Shown here one piece after another: positions 22,070 through 31,479 of a DNA stretch of 64,000 nt (positions are counted from its first letter, which is position 1; the number at the start of each line of letters is the position of its first letter). The stretch spans positions 1-64,000 of the forward strand of contig WNNJ02001135.1 of the NCBI GenBank assembly GCA_012934845.2. Direction: 5' to 3'. The notes under the pieces are model-generated. The model was not told the DNA's origin. It saw only the letters and a list, made by a program, of their open reading frames with translations, and made no database searches. The position numbers and the translations under genes were made by a program. Source of the stretch: Pomphorhynchus laevis (Eukaryota; Acanthocephala; Palaeacanthocephala; Echinorhynchida; Pomphorhynchidae).

Positions 22070-22255
22070 TAAATAAAGAGCACTTAATCAAGTTCGATGC
22101 AGCCTCATTTGCAGTTACACATTTTGCCTTTATGTCAGCACAAAGGTTATTCATTCCAATATTTATTTGATTTCTAGTTTCACCGACGTACTGTTCACCA
22201 TATGTAGTGCATGTACAAAGATATACCTCCCATTTAACTTTACATATATCGATTA
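22070..22255 (-). pseudogene. PLE GIY-YIG nuclease fragment
   Basis: On the minus strand: CTCTTYGEQYVGETRNQINI then GMNNLCADI and an N-E-A-A-S-N-L-I-K-C-S-L block. YVGET...MNN is the conserved heart of PLE GIY-YIG domains. The start of this fragment (GTGCATGTACAAAGATAT at about 22208) recurs at 22567, suggesting two pieces of one family either side of the LINE tail. Confidence 0.55.
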
Positions 22256-22257
22256 GT

Positions 22258-22465
22258 CTTCTTTTCGAGAAGACGTCCCCCAGAGCAAAGACTAAGGTTT
22301 CTTGAGCTCCTCGTCTCTCGTTTACCTAGCATAGTTTGCGCCGATTGGGTCCTTCGGGGGGGAGGTGAAAGACCCCGGGTGGTTTAATTGGAAGGCGGCA
22401 TGTTGGATTGGTTGGGGGACTCAGATTCCCCTGAATTTGAGGCCGTAGAAGAAGAAAGAAGACGG
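22258..22465 (+). mobile_element. Jockey-type LINE 3' tail (family T3), copy 1
   Basis: Shares in order AGAGCAAAGACTAAGG, CATAGTTTGCGCCGATT, GGGGGGAGGTGAAAGAC, CCCGGGTGGTT and GGGGGACTCAGAT with the segment at 36785-36960, where it directly follows a Jockey-type coding region, and in reverse with 35005-35160. It is G+C-rich and non-coding. Most likely the 3' untranslated tail of that LINE, or a SINE borrowing it. Confidence 0.6.
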
Positions 22466-22559
22466 TGGTAAAGTGTCTGACTGACCTATACTGTGTTTTC
22501 AATGTTTTTTCCATATTTCTTTTTTAATGGTTATTAGTTGTAGCGATTATTTAAGAAAA

Positions 22560-23475
22560 TCCTTAGTGCATGTACAAAGATATGCCACCCATATAATTTT
22601 GCATCTATTGACGTCTTTTACGATATATTTCGAATTTGTGTTAGTACTAGTGAATGCTTTCGTTTGTTGTAGTAATGCACATGATTTGCATCTTTTATCT
22701 TTACAATGTCCACTTTGTCAAGTATCTATATATTCCTTGTACCAGTTATTTAAAAATAATTTCACCATAATGGTCCAGCATTAAATACTAAAGTTTTTTT
22801 AAATTGTTACGGCAATCTTTATAAGAATCTAGCAATCAAAACTATTGTCTTTGTACTATTCGGTTTGAAACTTAATTTTAAAGATAATATACATGTATCC
22901 ATAAACGGATCCCGAAAATGATTTAAATTTTTGTATGCTGAAATATGGAAAGTATTCATCAAAGGATTTCAGTTAATCGTACATAGACTAGGTGATTAGC
23001 TCACGCTCAACATATACATTTCTACAATATCAGGGATATTACGCCGGAATGAATGCGAGTCTTAAAGTTTTTTCAAGTCTTGAAAAAACAGAAGTATCAT
23101 ACAATCTATAGAAACTTTTGGAAAAGTGATAAGTTATAAAATAAAATAAATTCTTGGCTATTTTCCAGTAAACTTTAAATATATATTTTGGTAGCAATCA
23201 TGCAACCGATCATGAGTGACGCTGATTTATCCTATGCGGTGGAGTTATTCTCAAAAATTCATACTATATACAAGGCTATATGATCGATAAACTCGAGATT
23301 TCATTGAAATTCTTTCCTAATATTGAAATATAAAAATTAATCTAGATAAAGCAAGCAAGTTGGACAATTATTTATTCAGATCTTTTGACTTGACGCCTAC
23401 TTCAGTTGATCTAAAATACAAAACAAATCCATACGCAGTTAAGGTAAACAACATATATTATGTACGTTTCACCGT
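22560..23475. other. A+T-rich DNA with faint PLE traces
   Basis: GTGCATGTACAAAGATATGCC at 22567 repeats the word at 22208. A GAATAGT...AACTTAATTTTAA word near 22855 recurs inverted near 21896. No readable domain. Confidence 0.35.
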
Positions 23476-23544
23476 TGATCAGTTATTAGCAGTACAATCC
23501 AATAATTTTCACAATATTTCCTCTTGCCACTAGAGGATAAAACC

Positions 23545-23910
23545 ATTATCCTAATTTCATGATATGGGTTGTTTATTATATTAGTGGCTAAACCGTCTCT
23601 ATTTAATCTGGTCGCGCGTATATAAGCTCTGTGATTGGACATGCATACATTTTGTTGTATTGACGATTCACCACGTAACCAGCATAGCGGTTATCGCATA
23701 CCCAATAATATGAGCAGTTACTCGTTTGGTGATCGGGTTGTCTATTATATAAGAGGTTGCACCGTCACTATTTAATATGTGAGCCCGTATAACAACTCTG
23801 CGATTATTCATGCGCATATTTAGTTGTAATGACTTTCCGACCACATAACCAGCAGAGCAGTTATCACATACATAATGATATACGCAGGTACTCGTTATAC
23901 AGGTAGCCAA
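23545..23910. repeat. Two tandem copies of a PLE nuclease segment
   Basis: GGTTGTTTATTATATTAGTGGC (23568) to CAGTTACTCG is echoed by GGTTGTCTATTATATAAGAGG (about 23743) to CAGGTACTCG, a spacing of roughly 180 bp. Each contains CACAT/GTAACCAGCA.AGC.GTTATC. They are internal duplications of the region encoding the GIY-YIG fold on the minus strand. Confidence 0.6.
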
Positions 23911-24363
23911 TGTTCTAACCCTGTACAACAGTCCTGTGATAATACTGCTAAAAATATAACCTTCACGGATTTGCAGCGACTTTTATCACATCTTGATGTA
24001 CCAACTGTAACTTGTCATTTGCTTTGTTTTTAACAAACTCGGCAAATTCATCCTGCTTCTATACGCCAATTTCAATTTGACGCATGTGTCATTGCTTGTT
24101 TTATGAATTGCATTGTAAGCATCCTTTTCTAGATTCATCAATACTGGATGAAAATTACTACGATATATATTGCGTTTCTTGCGATTCTTGTTCGTTGTGC
24201 AAAGTTCATTAATCTGACGGTCAATAAGTCTGGATGAATATCCACGTTCAATAAATTCATTCCTCAGCATTGTAGCACCCAATGTAATCTTGACATCCCC
24301 CTTCAACCACTCTGCCTTACTCAAATCGTCTCTATCTTCTCCCAAGAACACAGACATCCTCAT
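23668..24363 (-). pseudogene. Conventional PLE linker and GIY-YIG nuclease (broken)
   Basis: Two minus-strand frames. The frame at 24363-23986 carries the linker between RT and nuclease (LRNEFIERGYSSRLIDRQIN), typical of conventional PLEs. The frame at 23928-23668 carries the nuclease (VYHYVCDNCSAGYVVGKS, then NMRMNNRRVVIRAH). The order linker then nuclease gives a C-terminal GIY-YIG, unlike the Naiad copies in this window. Confidence 0.65.
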
Positions 24364-24399
24364 CTATGTTCATGCATCCGCCCATCGCATACACGATAT

Positions 24400-25170
24400 C
24401 GCAATTTTTGACACCAACTGTCTTATATCTACAAACGTCTCTTCCATATTCATCTAGCTCTAAACCCAGACAAGTCCAAAATAATATGGATCCTCCACCG
24501 TCAACCTAACATATCTCCTACCACCTTTTGCCTCATAGATCATCCCAGTAGTACACAATCTCACTTTCTTAGGCTTCCCTTTCGATGATCACAATTTCCT
24601 TAAACCCTTCGTCTGTGACAAAGTCCGCTCGTCTAACTTAATTCTCCGTGACATCCACCGTATCCGTCCCCTTATTGACTTCCGTTCTTGTATGTCTCTA
24701 CTTTCATCGATTCTCTTCCCTAAAATCGATTACTGCCTCAGCCTTTTCGCCAATTATCCAAAATCCATCATCCTACCCCTCAACTCATAATCAACTCCGC
24801 CGTTAGAGTGCTATTTCGTCTCAATCACTTCGACCACACATCCACATATCTTGCTCAACTCTCCTGACCTACCATCCACATGCGCATACTACTCCGCCTT
24901 CTTCTCTTAACTTTTCGTTTTATCGCTGTCGGCTCTCCATCGTTCATCAACCTTCCTTTCTTAGACGACATTCGACCCGCATCTCTATCACTGCGTTCCG
25001 GTGAATCCCTCCTACTCGACGCTCCCAATTACTCCAACAACTACGGTCTCCGATCCTTCCTCGTTGCTGCCCCCTCGCATGGAATCAGCTCCCTCTTGAC
25101 GTCCGCCGCGCTCCTTTCTTGATTACATTCAAATACCATCTCCGTACCAACCTTCTGGACACATGATTTA
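24400..25170 (+). mobile_element. CR1/Jockey-type LINE fragment (RT thumb to 3' end)
   Basis: Plus-strand sequence of raised G+C. Readable blocks in several frames include LRDIHRIRPLIDFRSC, PKIDYCLSLFANYPKS and a final VAAPSHGISSLLTSAALLS-like end. They parallel the element at 31740-33230 (LLRDIRLVRNSLDF, ARIDYCLSLLV...). The region is the part after the RT catalytic motifs up to the terminus. Many frame changes. Confidence 0.65.
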
Positions 25171-25379
25171 GATTTTTGTTATTTTTCGTGGTAATGTAAG
25201 CGTGTGCCGGCACGCATTTACCACGTAAATATTAATCTTTTTAAATGTAAATTCATGTGTCTTCGAACAGATTTTTTGTAACGAATTAATTCAGTACGTA
25301 TCATTAATATTTTCACACGTTAGTGATGAGAACTACGAGCATGAACGAAGGAACACACTTCTCTGAATTTACTATATAC

Positions 25380-25900
25380 TCTTGTGCACCATGATGATCC
25401 CGAATCTCTATATATGGAAACGTCCAAAAAATTCAAAACATCACAATTCTATCTGATAAATTTGAGTTCAGAGAAGAAATTTAATTTCTCGAGAAATTTA
25501 ATTAGCGATATCTCAACATGCTCCAACACACCAAATAGGTTATCTATGTAACGATGCTAGAACGCATGCTTCAAACTACAAGTCTCGATAAAGTTTTTTT
25601 TCAACGTGTGCAACATACAAGTCAGCGTCCATAGGTTCTATAGGGCTACACGTAGATGTGCCTCAATTTTGGAAAAACATTTGGTCTCGGAACCTGAAGT
25701 TATTAAAACCCATCTCTAATTCCAGTAGAGAAGATAAGGTTTAACTCTTATTTTATCAAAGTACAGTGACTTAATCAATGATCGAATTGATCGACACCAT
25801 TTTTAGTTTCAATGAAAGTAAATAATAACCCTGTATCGAACGTTAATAAAATTGATTTTGAGATTAATGCTCGCTTTACATTTGAAAATACCCTAAAGAA
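25380..25900 (-). mobile_element. Conventional PLE RT fragment
   Basis: Minus strand: a decayed motif C region around 25560 (HRYIDNL-like), then LNFSRN..SSLNS, then FLDVSIYRDSGS (about 25430-25395). LxFLDVxIxR downstream of the YxDD box is characteristic of PLE reverse transcriptases. Strongly degraded. Confidence 0.55.
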
Positions 25901-25911
25901 GTAAGCAATCC

Positions 25912-26199
25912 TCACAATAGCTGATAAACATCCAAGTATGAGTGGTCACAGGCTGTGAACGATTTCTTATTATTGGATAGCCAAGGTAAGGTTCTGTTCT
26001 TTTGTGTATTTTCGACTGTAGGGCATGAAGCCGTGAAAAGAATTATCAACTTTGAGTTTATTAAGCAAGTCATCATCTTTAATAAGCCATCTGATTCCTG
26101 CTTCCACCTATACCTGCACTCCAACGTGATCGCTATTGCCAATGAGTATATATGTATTACTATTATCTGTATCATACCTTCAGCAATATAGCGTTCCAT
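25912..26199 (-). other. Unrecognised open frame
   Basis: 95 codons on the minus strand starting MERYIAEGMIQ and including LINSKLIILFTASCPTVEN and LPWLSNNKKSFTACDHS. The opposite strand is also open for 78 codons, so this may be chance in a moderately G+C-rich patch. I recognise no family. It lies downstream of the PLE RT fragment on the same strand and could be a more decayed portion of it. Confidence 0.25.
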
Positions 26200-26345
26200 C
26201 GCTGTTTGTGTGGCTAGTGTTATGAACCATGGATTCTTTAAATATAAAAAAAGAACGCACTAAATGCATCTCGGAAAATATAATTTCAGAGATTCATTAC
26301 ATTGAAGGTTTCATTTACTGAAAAATTTCTAGCTGTACTTGATTG

Positions 26346-26400
26346 TTAGTCTAGTCAGTTAGGCGTAGACCTGCGCCTTACCTAAGTTCGAAAACCGCGG
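26346..26400 (+). repeat. tRNA-like head, possible SINE
   Basis: TAGTCTAGTCAG (26347) resembles the A box of RNA polymerase III promoters and AGTTCGAAAACC (about 26385) the B box with one extra A, 38 bp apart, as in tRNA-derived SINEs. The acceptor stem is not closed, so this is not a working tRNA. A perfect 13-bp inverted repeat (TTCGAACTCATAA, 26403-26433) follows immediately. Confidence 0.45.
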
Positions 26401-26499
26401 ATTTCGAACTCATAAAAAAATTATGAGTTCGAACTCATTTCATTTCGTACTCATAATCTATAATTTATTAAAAATGATGAATTAATAAAAATACTATTA

Positions 26500-26645
26500 A
26501 AAAGGTATAAATATAGATAAAATAATATAAATAATGATAGAAATAAAATTTACAATTTCTTATATAATGACTTAAATTCTTAATTTGGTAAGCTGGCTAA
26601 TAGCAAAAGCGATGAGACGACTCTTAAACAATAGTCACGCAAGAA
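26500..26645 (+). mobile_element. Naiad-type PLE fragment (N-terminal linker)
   Basis: AAAATTTACAATT...TATATAATGACTTAAAT...GTAAGCTG.CTAATAG..AAAGC parallels 52265-52335 in the best copy, which encodes the stretch YNSLYNNLNDYFSKLINSES. Worn and short. Confidence 0.6.
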
Positions 26646-26935
26646 GTATTACACAGCTAATGAATAATAGCCACATGACCAGCACCTGCTTTCCGACTTT
26701 GCCCGGCGGCTACTTACAATAATGATAACTAACTATTTAAATAGTTTTTGTAATAAAAGTGAAGATTTTTGCTTATAAAAATTAAAAGTAATGTGTTTTC
26801 CTATTTATTCTTTATATAACATTATTCTTTACACTTCTGTTTTTTATATATGACGAGCCCCATAAACATAACAGTTATATACCTATTCAAATTGCATAAC
26901 GCTTTAAAATAAGTCAGATATTATTTATATTATTA

Positions 26936-27123
26936 CGGGAACGAAAAAGAAAATATCCTTTATTTGATAAAAATTCTATATTTCGATAGCTCCTGCTATC
27001 ATCATCAGCAATACAAAAAAATTTCACAAAAAATGTGAAACATTTTTTGTAATCTTGATAATGATAGCAGGAGCTATCAAAATATAGAATTTTTATCAAA
27101 TAAAGGATGTTTTCTTCTTAGTT
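26936..27123. repeat. PLE-end foldback (family F1)
   Basis: Inverted arms GAAAATATCCTTTATTTGAT / ATCAAATAAAGGATGTTTTC of about 85 bp. The left arm on the minus strand has CTGATGA, T, GATAGC-AGGA-GCTATC, GAAA, TATAG; the right arm is the decayed mirror. The same sequence forms the 3' end of the conventional PLE at 56022-56100, so this is a lone terminal repeat of that family. Confidence 0.75.
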
Positions 27124-27129
27124 CATGTA

Positions 27130-27595
27130 ATAATAACAAATGCAAAACAGAAAATATGTGCATAAATAAACAAGCAATTGTGAACAGATCTAACTTAACT
27201 CTGCAAACTTACAAGGATTTTAAGTTATATGTTGTGGGCAGTTGTGCTTTTTTTATCGTCGCTATCCGATTGAATGATAAGTTTCTACATAAAGACAAAT
27301 CACTTAAATACATATTCGTCAAGGTTTACAATTTATATGTTTAAACACTTCGCATTTAATGCGATAAAATGCAAATATTCGTTTTATATTCACAAGTTAA
27401 TGAAAAATCTAGCATGTCAGTGCAAAATTATATTCAAATAAGAGATACGGTTTTAATTTTATCAGTTCGAGCTTTATTCATGTAAGATTCTTAATGGTAA
27501 ACCGTATTAAGTTTGACCTTTACACCCTCTTTATATCAGATGTAACGAATAAAATTCGATCTGGTTAAGAGCGTAAGCCTCAGACAATTAAGCAA
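27130..27595. other. A+T-rich spacer, nothing recognised
   Basis: Contains a 62-codon frame (27156-27344) without motif. Confidence 0.35.
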
Positions 27596-27624
27596 AGTGT
27601 CGGAAACGCCTTTATTCACAATGT

Positions 27625-27710
27625 CACACAGGCAACCGAAACGACAAGTAAGTACTTCATTCTACTAATGAGTGTTGCCGGGTACGCATTGGTCGTCTAG
27701 AAGTGACATG
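27625..27710 (+). ncRNA. Hammerhead-like module, strands in permuted order (copy a)
   Basis: Has GGCAACC-GAAA-CGAC (27631-27645), then CATTCTA-CTAATGA-GTGTTGCC (27658-27679), then GTCGT-C-TAGAAGTG (27692-27705). Possible pairs: GGCAAC with GTTGCC (stem II), ACGAC with GTCGT (stem III), CATTCTA with TAGAAGTG (stem I, one bulge). All three hammerhead strands are present, but the CTRATGA strand lies inside the stem III loop. One core base differs from consensus. Related copies at 28690-28973 and 28990-29277. Confidence 0.5.
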
Positions 27711-27767
27711 GTCACTGAAAGTCGTGAATCAAAGTCCAGTCTAACAAGCAACACCATTTTGTATATA

Positions 27768-28245
27768 TATCACTATGTTTTCCTCATGATGAGGCATAAA
27801 CACCAGGCAGCATTCTATATATCCTGATCAGATCAAAAAATAGAACCGAATTATTCTCCAATATTCAAAGTCGCTACGTGTGCCCAGTCATCATATGTGT
27901 GACGACAAACTTCAACAACAGTGTATGCGCTTCGCTCTAACGAAGCTCATCAGCACCGTGACTTTAATAATCATCCATAGACACTTTAACAAACGCTTAA
28001 ACAATGTTTAAAGCTCGAAAAATAGAACTACCCTTAATCTGAATAATCTGAGAAAATTTAGCATAAGCTCTGTGCATGGCAGTGCGTATTGCGATTAAAC
28101 ATGCATCATGCACTAAATTCCTTTTAATATTGAGAGAATAATTCGGTTCTATTTCTTGATCTGATGAGGATATATAGAATGCTGCCTGGTGTTTATGGGT
28201 TTTCATGAGGAAAACAGTGATTTATTTACGAGTACACCATTGTGT
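27768..28245. repeat. Foldback element F5 with degenerate hammerhead, copy 1
   Basis: Terminal inverted segments of about 100 bp (left TTTTCCTCATGATGAGGCAT, CACCAGGCAGCATTCTATAT; right ATATAGAATGCTGCCTGGTG). The middle is shared with 40850-41385 and includes the hammerhead region at 27918-27959 on the minus strand. No coding capacity. Confidence 0.75.
27918..27959 (-). ncRNA. Degenerate minimal hammerhead (family F5)
   Basis: Minus strand: ACGGTG (stem I), CTGATGA, GCTT-CGTTA-GAGC (stem II, one mismatch), GAAG where GAAA is expected, CGCAT, then CACTGT, which pairs with ACGGTG (one G-U). The core change should disable it. The intact relative is at 40993-41034. Confidence 0.65.
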
Positions 28246-28439
28246 GTCCCAGGGCAAGTGTAACAACAAATTTTATTTTATATATTTGTAAACCTTAAAG
28301 TGTCCTTGTAAAACAGCAAAGAATTCACTGCATTGTATTGACTTCGAAAGCGAAAGCTACGTCATGAAATTAGCATATAGTGATTTCTTTCTGCTTTAAT
28401 CTATATATAGTATGTTTTTCATGTGGATTCATTGTATGT

Positions 28440-28555
28440 GCTGCAACTGATGAAGCTTCTCAAAGCCGAAACGGTATGCCGTCTTGCAGTGATGAAGCAT
28501 GAAATTCTCTATATATAGAGAGAGGCAGATATATGTAATAGACAGTCCTGGTTAA
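28440..28555 (+). repeat. Short repeat carrying a type I hammerhead, copy 1
   Basis: Shared with 44033-44142 (inverted): from GCTGCAACTGATGA through GAAATTCTCTATATATAGA to GACAGTCCTGGT, about 112 bp. The match begins exactly at hammerhead stem I. Confidence 0.8.
28441..28489 (+). ncRNA. Type I hammerhead ribozyme, complete
   Basis: Stem I CTGCAA (28441-28446) pairs perfectly with TTGCAG (28484-28489). Core CTGATGA 28447-28453. Stem II A-GCTT-CTCA-AAGC-C (28454-28467; the outermost A/C pair is mismatched, G/C in the sister copy). Core GAAA 28468-28471. Stem III ACGG-TATG-CCGT (28471-28482). Cleavage C28483 in GTC. All invariant core bases are present. Stem I is the open helix, hence type I, with the short stem III common in animal retroelement hammerheads. 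Confidence 0.88.
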
Positions 28556-28689
28556 ATCACACTTCTAATTTAGTTATTGATCTTCTGAAGATCTCAGGCG
28601 GCGGTACTTCTTTTCTTGTCTATATATAATTTAATCGTAGAATGTGTAAAACTGTGCTCCGGGAGCAAAAAAGCTTCAGTTTCATAATC

Positions 28690-29277
28690 GTAGATTTTGC
28701 CAAAAACCGGAGTTCGATTACATGCAGAGCAGACTTCCGTATCACTCCTAGATAAGCTGATGGTAGCCGGCAGCACTCATCAGTAGGGTGAACTACCATC
28801 AGTCGTTTCGGCTGCCTTGTGATATATTTAAAAGGCATCTCCGAGAATTTGCTAACGTAGTAGCATGGGCATAGCCTCTTTAAACTAACAACGTGCTTTT
28901 CGGATCATCCTAATTTTATTCGGCAGGAATTTTAATTGCTGTCGCTGCTTGCTTTCTCACAGGATCCTTTTATCGGATGTAAAAATGTATCCGATAAAGG
29001 GATCCTGTGAGAAAGCAAGCAGCAACAGCAATTAAAATTCCTGCCGAATAAAATTACGATGATACGGAAAGCACGTTGTTAGTTTAAAGACGCTATGCCC
29101 ATGCTACTACGTTAGCAAATTCTCGGAGATGCCTTTTGAATATATAACAAGGCAGCCGAAACGACTGATGGTAGTTCACCCTACTGATGAGAGCTGCCGG
29201 CAACCATCAAATCGTCTAGGAGTGATAAGGAAGTCTGCTTTGCATGTAATCGAACTCCGGTTTTTGGCAAAATCTAC
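28690..29277. repeat. Long foldback with permuted hammerhead modules
   Basis: Inverted arms of about 285 bp (28690-28973 and 28990-29277) meet at the word GGATCC.TTTATCGGAT / ATCCGATAAAGGGATCC. Each arm carries the module described at 27625-27710. In the right arm: GGCAGCC-GAAA-CGAC (29154-29168 region), TCACCCTA-CTGATGA-GAGCTGCC, then TCGT-C-TAGGAGTGA. The arms are about 95% alike by eye. An RTE LINE fragment sits at the right edge. Confidence 0.75.
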
Positions 29278-29938
29278 TTCTTCTTCAGTCTTTGTCTCGC
29301 TTTGAGGCAGGGTCGGCTATGTGAGATTTAGCCCTCCATTTCGCTCTATTTTCGGCTTGGTCTGGGTGAAGTCCAGCTGCATTGAGATCTGTGTGAAGGC
29401 CATCTAATCATCGGTGCTTGGGTCGACCTCTCGGGCGTTTGCCAATGATCTCATACTTTAAGGCGGTCTTTGCAAGGGAATAATTTTCACTCTGCAACAC
29501 GTGGCCATACCACCGGAGTCTGGCTCCTTGCATTTTATTTACGATAGGAGCGACGTCGTATCTTTGGAGGATGTCCATATTTCTCACGTGGTCATACGGG
29601 GTAATTCCGCTTATCCACCGCAGCATTTTCGTCTTCATGATCGCAAAGCGTCGTTCCGCTGCCTTGGTAATAGGCAAGCACTCTGTGCCGTACATAGCCA
29701 CAGGGCGAATGATTGAGCGGTAGATCTTTGATTTCAGGTGATCCTTGATGCGACGGTCACATAAAACACCTGTCGTCGCTCGCCATTTTGTCCAACGCTG
29801 AGCTTATTCGTGCATTGACTTCACAGGTCACGTCGACGCTTGCAGAGAGTATGGTTCCGAGGTACTTGAACCGGCCCGTTCGTCTCAGTTCAAAGCCATT
29901 AATATTGATGGTGCCACTTTCATGTGGGTCTGTTGTGA
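29278..29938 (-). mobile_element. 5'-truncated RTE LINE with 10-bp TSD
   Basis: The minus-strand frame 29701-29408 encodes an RTE tail (MAMYGTECLPITKAAERR, KMLRWISGITPYDHVRN, ARLRWYGHVL, KRPRGRPKHR). The 3' end is TTC-rich on the plus strand, as in the full element at 7265. CAAAATCTAC occurs on both sides (29268-29277 and 29939-29948), and the uninterrupted target can be read in the left foldback arm near 28690. It is a different subfamily from the 7.3-10.4 kb copy (about half the residues differ). Upstream RT parts were never copied. Confidence 0.85.
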
Positions 29939-29949
29939 CAAAATCTACG

Positions 29950-31320
29950 ATTTTGATATATATTTGATATATATATCACTTAATAATAGAATCGGATTAT
30001 TGACGGTTTTGCAATAAGTGAGGTTCTGTACAGCAACAAAGGGGCTCAACGGCCATTTGGCAAAGTGCATTTTTGGTGATTGTATATTAAGTTGACCTCA
30101 GAGCAGGTGAGATGCTGAATTGTAGAATTGCAAAGTTAATCGCTTTCACTATTTTTTAAAGTTCTATAGCTTTTATCTTCTACTTGTGAATTTTTTTGCA
30201 CTTTCAAACATGGCAATATGGCAATATTTCTAATTGTACTTAAACAGATAACTTCAGCATTAATATTCAGCATTAATATCTTCAGTATTAAATACCTCAG
30301 CTTGGAATGGTTCAAAACTGTGTATCAATATAGTTCAAATAGATCGTAAACGAGTGTTGTATTTCGTAAAATATCATTTTTAAATGCTAGTTAAAAATGT
30401 GTATTGACACTGTCTATCAATATAGTTCAACCAGATTTTAATCGTAAGTTGTATTTATAAAACGCATTTTTAAATTTATATTTTAAACAACACGTATTTA
30501 AAAATATGTACTTACAAATATTGAAGGTTGGGAATAAATTTAAATATTACCAAATTCAATTCTTCAATTATGTTGCCAGAAAGTGAACTATAATTTAAAT
30601 GATATAAAACAAAGACATACAAATAATGTGTTCATTTACATATCAGCAAGGTAAGGAGCCTTAACACTATAGAGAAAATCCATGGATGTAACATTTGAAC
30701 GAAGTATCGATCTTGACACACAATAAAGGTAATCAATATTTTAGAAAAATAATATATTTTAAATTATAAATAGTCAAACATTGCAGATTGTTCTAGATCA
30801 GCAAATTTTCTTACAGTCGATTAAGTTAACAACATTTAACAGCATTTACTCGACCACGATCTAGTAATAGAGTGTTAACGGATAGAAATATGTTATTACA
30901 AGTTTTAATATATAAACCGCACTAATATTATTTAGCATAAAACATTTTTTAATATTAAAATATGTAATGTTGAATTTATTTCGTTAGATTTCAACTTTAT
31001 AATATACTTTTTAATATGATCAGTAAATTAATTTGACATTTGATATTTAAACGACACAATTTAGAAAAGAATGGCTGATAAATTGATGAATATATTTTAT
31101 AAATTGGTAATATATTTTTAATATGAGCGGAAATTAATTTGACATTTGATATTTAAATAACCAAAATTGGAAAAGAAGGCTTTCAAACAGGAAAAGGATT
31201 GTTAATGGTTAATAGATATACAATGTTATCGTTGTAGTGTATGTCATTGATAATGATATTGTAATGTTATCGTTGATATACTGTCATCGTTGTTAATATA
31301 AATGCTGTAAAATTTACCAC
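29950..31320. other. A+T-rich DNA, no supported gene
   Basis: Short direct echoes (TCAGCATTAATAT twice near 30250; TATATTTTTAATATGA... near 31010 and 31110) but no readable domain. Confidence 0.4.
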
Positions 31321-31329
31321 AACCTATTC

Positions 31330-31435
31330 GAGTAGGGATGGGATCAGCAGGAGAGGACTTACAAGTTAACGAAATAAAAAGACAAGATACATCATCTTCA
31401 AATACAGCAAGTAGGTAAAAACGAGTTTCTCGTTT
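31330..31435 (-). repeat. Inverted piece of the LINE 5' region
   Basis: Reverse complement of 31640-31730 (AGTCCTCTCCTGC.GATC, CATCCCTACTCGAAT, GATGA.GTATCTTG). It forms a foldback at the head of the LINE that follows, probably from an inversion during 5' end formation. Confidence 0.65.
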
Positions 31436-31479
31436 TTACGAGAAACTCGTAAACGAGTTTTCGAGTTTACGTAAACTCA

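Noticed and set aside
23668-24363. Host GIY-YIG gene
   Set aside because: The linker and nuclease order and the RMNN block match PLE proteins, and the frames are broken.
26346-26400. A working tRNA gene
   Set aside because: No paired acceptor stem and a distorted B box; at best a SINE head.
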